Shown here piece by piece: positions 1 to 8,228 of a stretch of 64,000 nucleotides of DNA. The DNA comes from SPCO01 sp964579825 (GTDB lineage: Bacteria > Chloroflexota > Limnocylindria > Limnocylindrales > CSP1-4), in contig CAZOHT010000007.1 in NCBI GenBank assembly GCA_964579825.1, forward strand, positions 46,326 through 110,325, in the 5' to 3' direction. A model generated the notes under the pieces. It was not told the DNA's origin, searched no databases, and worked only from the letters and a program-made list of their open reading frames with translations. Each line of letters starts with the position of its first letter. The stretch's first letter is position 1. A program made the translations under genes and the position numbers.

Positions 1-446
1 ATGATGAAGTCCGGGTTCGTCCGCTGGACGAGGAGCGGCGTCCCGAGCGCCACCGCCAGCCCGCCGGTGATCAACGCTCGACCGAGGCCGTGCCCCGGGA
101 CCCAGGGACGCATGGCGACCCACAGGACCGCGGCCATCAGTCCGACGCCGAGGCCGCCGAACAGGAGCAGCGCGAGCGTCCCGTTCAGGGTCATCGCCCC
201 GATGACGGCGTCCATCTCGGTCACGCGGCCCACGGTGTCCTCGTGCAGGATCGTGGCCAGGCGCATGACGAGTCGGCCACCCAGTCCGGCGACGAAGATG
301 CCGACGAGGATCCCCGCGATCCCGCCCCGGGCGATGTCGCGCAGGACCTCGCTGACGGCCGTGAGCCGTGCCGACTCCGAGGCAGGGACCTCGTCGGATC
401 CAGTGCCGATCTCGGGTCGATCGGCCGTCGTGAGCGCATCGGCCAT
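1..446 (-). CDS. Membrane protein of unknown function, C-terminus cut by window edge
   Basis: The leftward frame opens with ATG at 446 (MADALTTADRPEIG) and runs off the left edge, giving about 148 visible residues. An acidic soluble N-terminus of about 38 residues is followed by hydrophobic segments near residues 41-62, 86-110 and 122-140, so I read it as a multi-pass inner-membrane protein. I do not recognise the family. It lies 65 nt downstream of the histidine kinase on the same strand, but an AT-rich stretch at 469-492 offers it a promoter of its own. Frame and hydrophobic pattern are convincing; function is unknown. Confidence 0.7.
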   Translation of the reverse strand, partial: MADALTTADRPEIGTGSDEVPASESARLTAVSEVLRDIARGGIAGILVGIFVAGLGGRLVMRLATILHEDTVGRVTEMDAVIGAMTLNGTLALLLFGGLGVGLMAAVLWVAMRPWVPGHGLGRALITGGLAVALGTPLLVQRTNPDFI

Positions 447-471
447 CGGGCGCACCTCGTCAGCGAGACGC

Positions 472-492
472 TATATCGATGGTCGGTATATA
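472..492. promoter_or_regulatory. AT-rich inverted repeat upstream of the membrane-protein gene
   Basis: TATAT and ATATA arms enclose a GC-richer centre (CGATGGTCGGT). On the minus strand TATAGC (476-471) could be a -10 box, which would place transcription start about 18-20 nt before the ATG at 446. The symmetry resembles operators of PadR- or GntR-type regulators, but no such regulator is adjacent. Confidence 0.35.
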
Positions 493-511
493 CGACTCGG
501 TGGGGCGGGTG

Positions 512-1789
512 TCAACCCCCCGCGGGCAGGGCCACGACGAACCGGCTGCTGGCGTAGCCGTTGGGCTCCAGGAAGATGCGGCCGCCCATCGCATCCATGA
601 GCCGCCTGGACGCGAACAACCCGATCCCGGACCCGCGACTCCGGCCGCGCCCCTCGATCCGGACGAACGGCTCGAACACGCTCTCCCAATCCTCGATCGG
701 CACGCCTGGGCCGTCGTCGGTCACGTACACCTGCATCTCGCCTCCGACGCGCCAGACACCGATGCTCACGCCCTGGTCGCCGGGTGCGTACTTCGACTCG
801 TTCTCGAGGAGTTGCTCCAGGACCTGGCGGAAGCGCGCCTCGTCGCCGACCGCGATGTGCGGCTCGGACGGTCGCTCCCAGCGGATCTGGTGCGGACGAA
901 GGAGGCGCCGGAGCGTCTCGACCGTCTCGTCGACGGCGGCCACGACATCGAATGGCGCGCGGGACAGGTTGGTGAGCCCGTCGCCCCGGACCGAGGCCAG
1001 GATGGAGTCGACCAGCCGGTCCAGTCGGGCGAGCTGATCGTCGGCCGCATCCCGCCACGCCGCCGTGTCCGCGGCGCCCGTGCCCGAACCGCCTGCGCCC
1101 GAGCCGCTCGCCCCGCCCGCGCCGCCCGCGCCACCTGCGCCCGCTGCGTCGGCCAGCAGGTCCACGTAGACCCGGACGACCGACAGCGGTGTCCGCAGCT
1201 CGTGCGTCACGACCGACAGCAGTTCCGCCCGGGCCGCATCGAGGGCCGTGAGCTGGGCCAGCCGCGCCTCGACCTCGGCCGTGAGCCGGCCCTTCTCGAC
1301 GATCCCCGCGAGGAGTGCCGCGATCGTCCCAAGGAACGCGATCTCGGTCTCCCCGAAGACGCGGACGTCGCGCGTCTGGACGTTGAGGACGCCGACGACG
1401 CCGTCGTGCCAGACGAGCGGGACCGACAGCATCCCCGCGAGCGCTTCGACGTCGAACCCGCGGACCCACGCGAACCGGTCGTCCTTGGTGACGTCCGCGA
1501 TGGCGATGGGCTCGCGCGTGGCGGCCACGCGTCCGGTCACGCCCTCGCCCCAGCCGAGACTGACCTTGCCGACCTGGGATCGATCGAGCCCGTTGGTCGC
1601 GGCCAGGGTCAGCCGGGTCCGGTCCCGATCGGCGAGATAGAACGAGCAGACTTCGACGCCCATCGCCTGGGTCGTGCCGTCCACGATCGTGCGCATGAGC
1701 TCATCCCAGTCGCGGGCGAGGGTGGCGAGCTGGGCGATCTCGTGGAGGAACGCGAGTTCGGCCAGACGACGGTCGTCGTCGGGGCCCAT
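512..1789 (-). CDS. GAF-domain sensor histidine kinase
   Basis: A cytoplasmic kinase of 425 residues with no membrane segment. A GAF-type sensor domain covers about residues 10-160, followed by HisKA (H-box THELRTPLS, phospho-acceptor His196) and HATPase_c (N-box near 326-335, DDGPG at 358-362, GSGIG at 386-390). An unusual Gly/Ala/Ser-rich stretch (about 214-240) lies between the two HisKA helices. The ATG at 1789 follows the argG stop codon by 2 nt, so it is the last cistron of the arginine operon. No response regulator is nearby, so the partner and signal are unknown. A longer frame upstream would overlap argG heavily and is unlikely. Confidence 0.88.
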   Translation of the reverse strand: MGPDDDRRLAELAFLHEIAQLATLARDWDELMRTIVDGTTQAMGVEVCSFYLADRDRTRLTLAATNGLDRSQVGKVSLGWGEGVTGRVAATREPIAIADVTKDDRFAWVRGFDVEALAGMLSVPLVWHDGVVGVLNVQTRDVRVFGETEIAFLGTIAALLAGIVEKGRLTAEVEARLAQLTALDAARAELLSVVTHELRTPLSVVRVYVDLLADAAGAGGAGGAGGASGSGAGGSGTGAADTAAWRDAADDQLARLDRLVDSILASVRGDGLTNLSRAPFDVVAAVDETVETLRRLLRPHQIRWERPSEPHIAVGDEARFRQVLEQLLENESKYAPGDQGVSIGVWRVGGEMQVYVTDDGPGVPIEDWESVFEPFVRIEGRGRSRGSGIGLFASRRLMDAMGGRIFLEPNGYASSRFVVALPAGG

Positions 1790-1791
1790 GT

Positions 1792-3075
1792 TCAGGCGAG
1801 GCTGGGCGTCGGGTCCGTCACGGTCGTCGGCAGGCCTTCCAGCAACGGGTCCGTCCAGGTCCAGGCGGCGCCGTGGTGCTTGCCCACCGCGCCGTGGCGC
1901 GCCGCCTCCACGCGGAGCGGCAGCCCGAAGATCTCGATGAAGCCGACCGCCGACGCGTGATCGAACGCGTCGCCCTCGTCGTACGTGGCAAGGCTCTTGT
2001 CGTACAGCGACATCGGCGAGCGCCGCCCGGCGATGACGGCCTGGCCGTGGTCGAGGCGGATCCGGACATCGCCGGAGACGACCCGCTGCGACGAGGCGAC
2101 GTACGCCCGCAGGTCGCGCGACAGGGCGCTGAACCACAGGCCGTCGTAGATGAGGCGGGCCAACTCGTCGGCCACGAAGGCGTCGAATCGGAGCGTATCG
2201 CGACTGAGGGTCAAGCCTTCGAGGGCGCGATGCGCCGTGTGGAGGATGGTCGCGGCCGGCGTCTCGTAGATCTCGCGGCTCTTGATGCCGACGAGGCGAT
2301 CCTCGACGTGATCGATCCGCCCGACGCCGTGGGCACCGCCGAGGTCATGCAGCCGCTCCACGAGTTCCACCGCCCCCAGGCGTTCCCCATCCAGGGCGAC
2401 GGGGATGCCGCCCTCGAAGGCGATGACGACCTCGACTGGCGCGGGCGCGTCGGCCGGAGCGACCGTCCACTCGTACGCGTCGGGCGGCGGCGTGACCCAC
2501 GGGTCCTCCAGGACGCCCGTCTCGCACGAGCGGCCCCACAGGTTGACGTCGATCGAATATGGCGACGCCTTCGTGATGGGGATCTCGATGCCGCGCTCGG
2601 CGGCGTAGTCGATCTCCTGATCGCGGGTCAGGCCCATCCCGACGCGCATCGGCGCGACGACCTCCAGCCCGGGATCGAGGGCATGGACGGCGACATCGAA
2701 GCGGACCTGGTCGTTGCCCTTGCCCGTGCAGCCGTGGGCGACGGCGTCGGCGCCTTCGCGCTTGGCGACCTCGACGAGGAGCTGGGCGATGAGCGGGCGA
2801 GCGAGCGCGGTCGCGAGCGGGTAGGCGCCCTGGTACAGCGCGTTGGCCTGGAGATGTGGCCAGACGAAGTCGGTCACGAACCGCTCGCGGGCGTCCACGA
2901 CGTAGGCGCGGGTCGCGCCGGCGGCCATGGCCCGGGCCTCGACCCCTTCGCGCAGCGACCCGCCGCCGACGTCGACGGTGAGGGTCACGACCTCGACGCC
3001 GAACTCCTCCTTGAGCCACGCGACGGCGACCGAGGTATCCAGGCCGCCCGAATAGGCGAGCACGACTTTCTTCAC
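1792..3075 (-). CDS. argG: Argininosuccinate synthase
   Basis: Joins citrulline and aspartate using ATP to form argininosuccinate, the penultimate step of arginine synthesis, in the cytoplasm. The 427-residue protein starts at GTG 3075 with the N-type ATP pyrophosphatase loop VVLAYSGGLDTSVA, and the typical GCTGKGNDQVRF and SPYSIDVNLWGRSCE motifs follow. Length is slightly above the usual 400 residues. It begins 1 nt after the argR stop and is followed 2 nt later by the histidine kinase, so it is co-transcribed with argCJBR. argF, argH and argD are not in the window. Confidence 0.97.
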   Translation of the reverse strand: MKKVVLAYSGGLDTSVAVAWLKEEFGVEVVTLTVDVGGGSLREGVEARAMAAGATRAYVVDARERFVTDFVWPHLQANALYQGAYPLATALARPLIAQLLVEVAKREGADAVAHGCTGKGNDQVRFDVAVHALDPGLEVVAPMRVGMGLTRDQEIDYAAERGIEIPITKASPYSIDVNLWGRSCETGVLEDPWVTPPPDAYEWTVAPADAPAPVEVVIAFEGGIPVALDGERLGAVELVERLHDLGGAHGVGRIDHVEDRLVGIKSREIYETPAATILHTAHRALEGLTLSRDTLRFDAFVADELARLIYDGLWFSALSRDLRAYVASSQRVVSGDVRIRLDHGQAVIAGRRSPMSLYDKSLATYDEGDAFDHASAVGFIEIFGLPLRVEAARHGAVGKHHGAAWTWTDPLLEGLPTTVTDPTPSLA

Positions 3076-3076
3076 G

Positions 3077-3631
3077 CTAGTGACCCTCCGGGGAACGATG
3101 TGGAGCGCGATCGAGTGGGATGTCGGTGGTGGCCAGCACCGCGATGGCGCGGAACCGATCGAGCCAGCGCTCCAGGCGCGACTCGTCGGCGAACAGGACC
3201 AGGAGCGTATTGTCGCCCGCCAGCGTCCCTTCCTGCTCGCGCAGGGTGGACTCGTCGATCGCCTGGGCGATGACGCTGGCCGTGCCGGGCGTCCCGGTCA
3301 GCACGAGGATGAGGCCGCTCCGCCCGACCGACACCGGGATGTCGCCCAGGATCCGGCGCAACCGCTCGTCGGAGCCCGGGACCGGGGTCGGTGCGGAGAG
3401 GACGTCCTCCGGCGCGACGTAGAAGTGGCCGCCGTCGCGCGGGGCCTTCACCAGGCCCATCTCGGCGATGTCGCGCGAGACGGTCGCCTGGGTGACCTCG
3501 AATCCCTGTTCGGTCAGGGCATCGACGAGTTCGCGCTGGCTGCTGACCGGCCGCGAGGCGATGAGCCCGCGGATGGCCCGCTGCCGGAGGCGCTTGAGGT
3601 CCTGCGTGGAGCCCGGGTGGGTGGCCGCCAT
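3077..3631 (-). CDS. argR: Arginine repressor ArgR
   Basis: Arginine-responsive regulator, 184 residues. The N-terminal winged helix includes RELVDALTEQGFEVTQATVS, and the C-terminal arginine-binding/oligomerisation domain has the expected GTPGTASVIAQAID region. The family binds ARG-box operators as a hexamer when arginine is present. Its ATG (3631) overlaps the argB stop by one base. The N-terminus is some 20 residues longer than in many ArgR proteins. It probably controls its own operon through the palindrome at 7050-7063. Confidence 0.95.
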   Translation of the reverse strand: MAATHPGSTQDLKRLRQRAIRGLIASRPVSSQRELVDALTEQGFEVTQATVSRDIAEMGLVKAPRDGGHFYVAPEDVLSAPTPVPGSDERLRRILGDIPVSVGRSGLILVLTGTPGTASVIAQAIDESTLREQEGTLAGDNTLLVLFADESRLERWLDRFRAIAVLATTDIPLDRAPHRSPEGH

Positions 3632-4419
3632 CAGGCCGCGCCCACACCCGCCTCGCGCGACGCCGTGATGCGCGTGCCGAAGGTGGGGTCGGTGAGGGCG
3701 CGTTCGAGGGCGCCGTCCGCCGAGCCATCCGCGATGATCGCCTCGGCGCCGGCCCAGCCGAGGGCGCCCAGTGCGGCCCGGATCTTGGGGACCATGCCGC
3801 CGGCGATGACCCCGGTCTCGATGAGATGGTCCGCTTCCGCGATGGTCAGCGAGTCGAGCTTGCGGCCGTCCGCGTCGCGCACGCCGTCCACGTCCGTCAG
3901 CAGGACGAGCTGGCGAGCCCCGAGGCCGGCCGCGATCCCGGCCGCCACGTCGTCGGCGTTGACGTTGCAGACGATCCCGTCCGCGTCGCGGGCGAGCGGC
4001 GCCACGACCGGGACCTGTCCGCCGACGAGGATGGCATCGAGGAGATCGCGGCGCAGGCCGACGACGCTCGCCACGAGGCCGAGATGGGGGATGCGCTCGG
4101 CGATGAGCAGGCCGCCGTCCACGCCGGACAGCCCGACGGCATCGACGCCGAGGTCGCGCAACCCGGACACGAGCTCGCTGTTGACGACGCCGCGCAGGAC
4201 GGCCGCCGCGACCTCGAGCGACTGGGCGTCCGTGACCCGCAGGCCGCCCTCGAAGGTGCTCGGGACGCCAAGGCGCTCCAGCCACTCGGAGATCCGCTTG
4301 CCACCGCCGTGGACCAGGACCACGGGACGGCGACGCGCGACCGCGGCCACGTCCGCCAGGACCTGGCTCTGCTCCGCGATGGTCGTCCCGCCCAGCTTGA
4401 CGACGAGGATCTCGCTCAC
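3631..4419 (-). CDS. argB: Acetylglutamate kinase
   Basis: Phosphorylates N-acetylglutamate with ATP, the second step of the acetylated arginine pathway. The 262-residue amino-acid-kinase fold shows LVVKLGGTTI at the N-terminus, LVHGGGKRISEWL, and the C-terminal GGMVPKIRAAL. The GTG start at 4419 overlaps the argJ stop by 4 nt (GTGA), and its own stop overlaps the argR start, so translation of argJ, argB and argR is coupled. Confidence 0.96.
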   Translation of the reverse strand: MSEILVVKLGGTTIAEQSQVLADVAAVARRRPVVLVHGGGKRISEWLERLGVPSTFEGGLRVTDAQSLEVAAAVLRGVVNSELVSGLRDLGVDAVGLSGVDGGLLIAERIPHLGLVASVVGLRRDLLDAILVGGQVPVVAPLARDADGIVCNVNADDVAAGIAAGLGARQLVLLTDVDGVRDADGRKLDSLTIAEADHLIETGVIAGGMVPKIRAALGALGWAGAEAIIADGSADGALERALTDPTFGTRITASREAGVGAA

Positions 4420-5792
4420 GTCGTGTACTCGCTGTTCTCGATGACGTACGCCTCGGTCAGGTCGCATCCGAAGGCTTCGCCGGTCCCGTCGCCGAGGCCA
4501 AGGTCCAGGGCGATGACCACCTCTGGCGCGGCCATCGCGGCACGAGCGGCGTCGCGATCGAAGGCGACCGGCCCGCCCGACGAGCCGTCGAAGACGAGAT
4601 GGCCCGCGATCCAGATGCGCAGACGGGTCGGTTCCAGCGTCGCCGGCGTGCCGGCGCGCGCGGCCGCTTCGTCCGCCGAGAGGCCGGCGGCCTCCAGGAC
4701 GGTCGCGATGGCCAGCGTCGCGTTCCCGGCAGCGCCCGCGATCCGACCCCAGTTCGGGTCGCGACCGTGGGCGGCCGCCTTCACGAGGCTCGATGAGATG
4801 ATCGCCCGGGCGACGGCGCGGGCCTCCGCATCGTCGCGGGCGCCGCGGACCGAGGCGGTGAGCAGCGTCGAAGCCCCTTCGCCATCGGCGGCCTGTTGGC
4901 GGGCGAGGTCGCGCGCGACGGCTTCGATCGCCGCACCCAGGGCGGCGGCCTCGGGCGTGCCGGCTCGGACCGGCGATGCGCCACCGACGCCCGAGGCCAG
5001 GACGAAGACCGTGTCGTTGGTGCTCGTGTCGCCATCGACCGACAGCTGATCCCACGTTCGGGCCGCCGCCGGGCGGAGCAGGCCCCACAGGTCGACCGGC
5101 TCGATGGCCGCGTCGGTCAGGACGATCGAGAGCATCGTGGCCATGTTCGGGTGGATCATCCCGACGCCCTTGGCGATGCCGCTCACGGTCACGCGGACCG
5201 GGCAGTCGTCGGCGTCGAGCAGCTCGATCGAGGTCGTCGCGACCTTCGTCACCGAATCGGTCGTGCGCAGCGCCTCGGCGGCGGCCGCCAGCCCGGCGTC
5301 GTCCATCGTCGCCAGTGGGTCCAGGGCCTCCAGGCCCGCGGCTACCTTGTCGAGGGGCAGGCGCGTGCCGATGACGCCGGTCGACAGGTGCAGGACGCGA
5401 TCGGGTATGACGTCGAAGGCGTTCGCCACCAGCCGACCCACCTCGACCTGATCCGCCGACCCGGCGGCACCGGTCGCCGCATTCGCCGAGCCGCTCGTGG
5501 AGACCACGGCGGTCGCCCAACCGAAGCCGCCACGCGGGTCGCCCGAGCTGGCCGCCAGGTTGGCGCGAGACTGACGGACCGGGGCGGCGGCGAACGTGTT
5601 CGGCGTGAAGACGGCGGCCGCGGCGGCCGGACCCGTCGTCGTGAGGACGACGGCGAGGTCCGGCCGGCCAGAGGCCTTGATCCCGGCCGTCGTCCCGCCG
5701 GCCCGGAAGCCCGCGGGGAGGACGGCACGACGCTCCACCGCCGGGAGGCCGGCGGAGTGTTCCGGGATGGAAGGTTCGGAGATGGCGGTCAT
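4416..5792 (-). CDS. argJ: Glutamate N-acetyltransferase / amino-acid acetyltransferase
   Basis: ArgJ moves the acetyl group from N-acetylornithine to glutamate, recycling it, and may also make N-acetylglutamate from acetyl-CoA. The 458-residue precursor has the self-cleavage motif KGVGMIHPNMATML, where Thr219 would become the N-terminal nucleophile of the beta chain. The STGVIG and SVDGDTSTND motifs are present, and the C-terminus (ENSEYTT) is typical. The first 20 residues are poorly conserved. Its ATG lies 7 nt after the argC stop, in the arginine operon. Confidence 0.96.
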   Translation of the reverse strand: MTAISEPSIPEHSAGLPAVERRAVLPAGFRAGGTTAGIKASGRPDLAVVLTTTGPAAAAAVFTPNTFAAAPVRQSRANLAASSGDPRGGFGWATAVVSTSGSANAATGAAGSADQVEVGRLVANAFDVIPDRVLHLSTGVIGTRLPLDKVAAGLEALDPLATMDDAGLAAAAEALRTTDSVTKVATTSIELLDADDCPVRVTVSGIAKGVGMIHPNMATMLSIVLTDAAIEPVDLWGLLRPAAARTWDQLSVDGDTSTNDTVFVLASGVGGASPVRAGTPEAAALGAAIEAVARDLARQQAADGEGASTLLTASVRGARDDAEARAVARAIISSSLVKAAAHGRDPNWGRIAGAAGNATLAIATVLEAAGLSADEAAARAGTPATLEPTRLRIWIAGHLVFDGSSGGPVAFDRDAARAAMAAPEVVIALDLGLGDGTGEAFGCDLTEAYVIENSEYTT

Positions 5793-5799
5793 GCGGGAC

Positions 5800-6966
5800 T
5801 CACGGAGCGAGTGGGAGTTGCAGGAGGCCGGCCGTTTCCGGCAGCCCGTGGACGAGGTTGAAGGCCTGGATCGCCTGGCCGGCCGCGCCCTTGACCAGGT
5901 TGTCCTCGACGCCGATGGCGATGATCCGCCCGGATCGCTCGTCGAGCCGGATGTGGATCCGGACCTCGTTGCTGCCGGTCACGTGCTTGGTCGCCGGGGC
6001 GGTCGGCACGACCGTCACGAACGGCTCGTCCGCATACGCCGCCTCGTACAACGCGTCCAGCTCCGCCTGGCCGATCGGCCGGGTCGGTCGGACGTGGCTG
6101 GTCGAGTGGATCCCGCGGGTCATCGGGATGAGATGGGGGACGAAGTCGACCGTCGCCGCGCCCGGATTGACGGCGGGATCCAAGCCGGCGTCGGAGGCCA
6201 CGAACGCGAGCTCCTGTTCGATCTCGGCCACGTGACGGTGGCCGCCCAGGCCGTACGCCTTCACGCTCTCGTTCACCTCGCCGAACATGAGATCCGCTTT
6301 CGCCTCACGGCCGGCGCCGGACACGCCGCTCTTGGCGTCCACCACGAGGTCGCCGATCAGGCCGGCCCGGGCGAGCGGGGCGAGGGCGAGGATCGTCGCG
6401 GTCGGGTAGCAGCCGGGCGCCCCCACGATGGCCATGGGCGCGTCGACGAGCGCGGCGAGCGCCCCGCGATGCAGCTCCGGCAGACCGTAGACGGCCGCGT
6501 CCAGGAGGTCGGGGTGCGGGTGCTCGAAGCCGTACCAGCGCGGGTAGTCGGCCGCATCGCGCAGTCGGAAGTCGGGACCCTGGTCGATGATCGCCGTCCC
6601 CGCGGCAAGCAGATCGGGCGCGAGGTCGGCCGCGGTGCCGTGGGGGAGAGCCAGGAAGACGGCATCCACCGGCGGCAGCTCGCGGTGGACGGTCAGCTCG
6701 GTCGTCCCGAGATGCGGGTGGATGCCGGCGATCGGATCGTGGTCTCGGTCTCGTCCCTGCAAGCCGACGAGATCCACGTCCGGGTGCCGCGCGAGCAGCC
6801 GGATGAGGTCCGCACCGACGTACCCGGTCGCCCCGATGATGCCGACCCGGATGCGGCGCGGGCCGCCGGCCGGATCCAGGCCCCGTTGCGCGCGAGGGAC
6901 GAACCCTGACGACCGGTCCGTCTCGGACTCGACGATCGACTCGAGCCCGGCGCTCACCGGCGCCAC
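5800..6966 (-). CDS. argC: N-acetyl-gamma-glutamyl-phosphate reductase
   Basis: NADPH-dependent third step of arginine synthesis and first gene of the operon. The Rossmann motif RVGIIGATGYVGAD begins near residue 40, and the catalytic cysteine is Cys186 in GAPGCYPT. The ending DNLVKGAAGQAIQAFN is typical. The start is uncertain: GTG 6966 (used here) or GTG 6957, both near a GAGAGG sequence. Either gives an N-terminal extension of some 35 residues that most ArgC proteins lack. A well-formed promoter with a probable ArgR site lies about 70-100 nt upstream. Confidence 0.94.
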   Translation of the reverse strand: MAPVSAGLESIVESETDRSSGFVPRAQRGLDPAGGPRRIRVGIIGATGYVGADLIRLLARHPDVDLVGLQGRDRDHDPIAGIHPHLGTTELTVHRELPPVDAVFLALPHGTAADLAPDLLAAGTAIIDQGPDFRLRDAADYPRWYGFEHPHPDLLDAAVYGLPELHRGALAALVDAPMAIVGAPGCYPTATILALAPLARAGLIGDLVVDAKSGVSGAGREAKADLMFGEVNESVKAYGLGGHRHVAEIEQELAFVASDAGLDPAVNPGAATVDFVPHLIPMTRGIHSTSHVRPTRPIGQAELDALYEAAYADEPFVTVVPTAPATKHVTGSNEVRIHIRLDERSGRIIAIGVEDNLVKGAAGQAIQAFNLVHGLPETAGLLQLPLAP

Positions 6967-7034
6967 CAGCCTCTCACCGGAGGATGGCTCGGATGGGTCG
7001 CCGAAACCGGAGGGACCGTCGTCATGGTCGGATG

Positions 7035-7063
7035 ACTATACAGCGCCCCTGCATAGTCATGCA
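7035..7063 (-). promoter_or_regulatory. argC operon promoter with overlapping ARG-box-like operator
   Basis: On the minus strand TTGCAT (7063-7058) and TATAGT (7040-7035) are separated by exactly 17 nt, a good housekeeping-sigma promoter. The palindrome TGCATAGTCATGCA (7050-7063) covers the -35 hexamer and resembles ARG-box half sites of the TGCAT type. Repression by the ArgR encoded in the operon is the natural reading. A wider inverted repeat (arms 7032-7043 and 7049-7060, one mismatch, 5-nt spacer) spans the promoter. Confidence 0.75.
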
Positions 7064-7073
7064 ACCACGGCCG

Positions 7074-7607
7074 TCACTCGTAGCGGATCGGCTCCACCGC
7101 GAGTCGGCGCGAGGACGACGCGCCCCGCGTCCAGATGCGCGTGACGAGATCCGGGACCCACCAGCGCAGGAAATACAGCCGGCAGCCGAGGCAGTAGCCG
7201 GTCGTCGCCAGCAGGGCCTGGAGCGCGGCGACCGCGAGGGCGAAGCCCCAGGCCAGGGTCGTGGCATCGAACGCGAAGGCGATGAGCGACAGGGTCAGCG
7301 CGATGCTGCCCAGGACCTGGGCGAAGCGCGGCGGATATTCATGCTCGGGCTCGGCCGGGCCCAGCTTGGCGACCTTGACGATCCGGCGCCAGATGGCCCC
7401 GTAGATCGACCAGCGGAGGCCGAACGCGGCACTCACCCCGATCGAGACGAGAACGAGCGCGACGAGCCACGGGGTGGTCGTCAGGAACGCAACGACCAGC
7501 AGGACCGCCGAGACGCCGGCACCGAAGCGATGGCCGCGTGGATCGATCATCCGCGCCTTCGGCAGCTGGGCGGCGGCGCCGGCGGGGATGGCGGACGGCA
7601 ACGGCAT
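7074..7607 (-). CDS. DUF4395-family membrane protein
   Basis: A predicted inner-membrane protein of 177 residues. Two hydrophobic hairpins (about residues 25-60 and 90-130) and the Cys pair in GYCLGCRLYFL are typical of DUF4395; its biochemical role is unknown. I chose ATG 7607 because GAGGAG lies about 8 nt upstream; a longer form from 7673 is possible. A TATAGT box at 7665-7660 could be its -10. It ends just before the argC promoter. Confidence 0.8.
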   Translation of the reverse strand: MPLPSAIPAGAAAQLPKARMIDPRGHRFGAGVSAVLLVVAFLTTTPWLVALVLVSIGVSAAFGLRWSIYGAIWRRIVKVAKLGPAEPEHEYPPRFAQVLGSIALTLSLIAFAFDATTLAWGFALAVAALQALLATTGYCLGCRLYFLRWWVPDLVTRIWTRGASSSRRLAVEPIRYE

Positions 7608-7733
7608 CGGGACGGGCTCCTCATCGGTCGGCCCCGCGCGTCGCGAGCCGTGAGGCGGCACTATACCAGACAATCCCGACCGGGTTAGTGGGGATTGACG
7701 GGGTGGGGCCGTGGTCCAGGCGGGACGGACCCC

Positions 7734-8225
7734 TCAGGCGATGATGTCGGGTCGGGCGTATGGCCCGGTCGCGACCACCTCGCCGGACGCCTCGAACGGC
7801 GCCGCGCCGTCCGAGTGGATGACGTACCGGTGGTGGACGACCGTCGCGCCGGCCGACAGCATCGCGTTGACCGGGCAGTACTTGGTCGCCGACAGCTCGA
7901 TGGCGCGTCGGATGGCCGCCTCGGACAGGTTCGTGCCGGTCACGTCGTGGACCAGCTCGATCTCGGTGAAGACCTGCGGGTACTCGTCGCGCTGGCTGCC
8001 GGCGACGTGGACCTCGTAGGCAGTGACGGCTTGCCGCTTCTTCTCCATGATCGAGACGACGTCCATCGCCGAACACGACCCGAGGGCCGACAGCACCGTC
8101 TCGACCGGGCTCCCGCCCCGGTTCGACTCGCGATCGTCGAACGCAAGGGCGTGGCCGGAGCTCGGGGAGGCCGTGAACCGCATCCCGCCCTCGTGGCGCA
8201 GGTCGACGGACTTGTGGGTCGGCAT
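7734..8225 (-). CDS. OsmC/Ohr-family peroxide-handling protein
   Basis: OsmC-fold protein of 163 residues, a small thiol-dependent hydroperoxide reductase family acting in the cytoplasm. The two redox cysteines sit in LGSCSAMDV and TKYCPVNAM, at the usual separation. It starts 3 nt after the ABC exporter stop codon, so the two are one operon. I expect a YhfA-type OsmC rather than Ohr, but the substrate cannot be read from sequence. Confidence 0.88.
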   Translation of the reverse strand: MPTHKSVDLRHEGGMRFTASPSSGHALAFDDRESNRGGSPVETVLSALGSCSAMDVVSIMEKKRQAVTAYEVHVAGSQRDEYPQVFTEIELVHDVTGTNLSEAAIRRAIELSATKYCPVNAMLSAGATVVHHRYVIHSDGAAPFEASGEVVATGPYARPDIIA

Positions 8226-8228
8226 CGC

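Noticed and set aside
90..557. Plus-strand frames over the first 600 bases
   Set aside because: Opposite the hydrophobic leftward frame starting at 446; rich in Arg, Gly and His as expected from antisense reading.
1873..3273. Long open frame on the plus strand opposite argG
   Set aside because: Antisense shadow of a clear argG; composition is that of a GC-rich complementary frame without any family motif.
7032..7060. Inverted repeat as terminator of the DUF4395 gene
   Set aside because: It coincides with a near-consensus promoter and ARG box for argC and lacks a U-tract.
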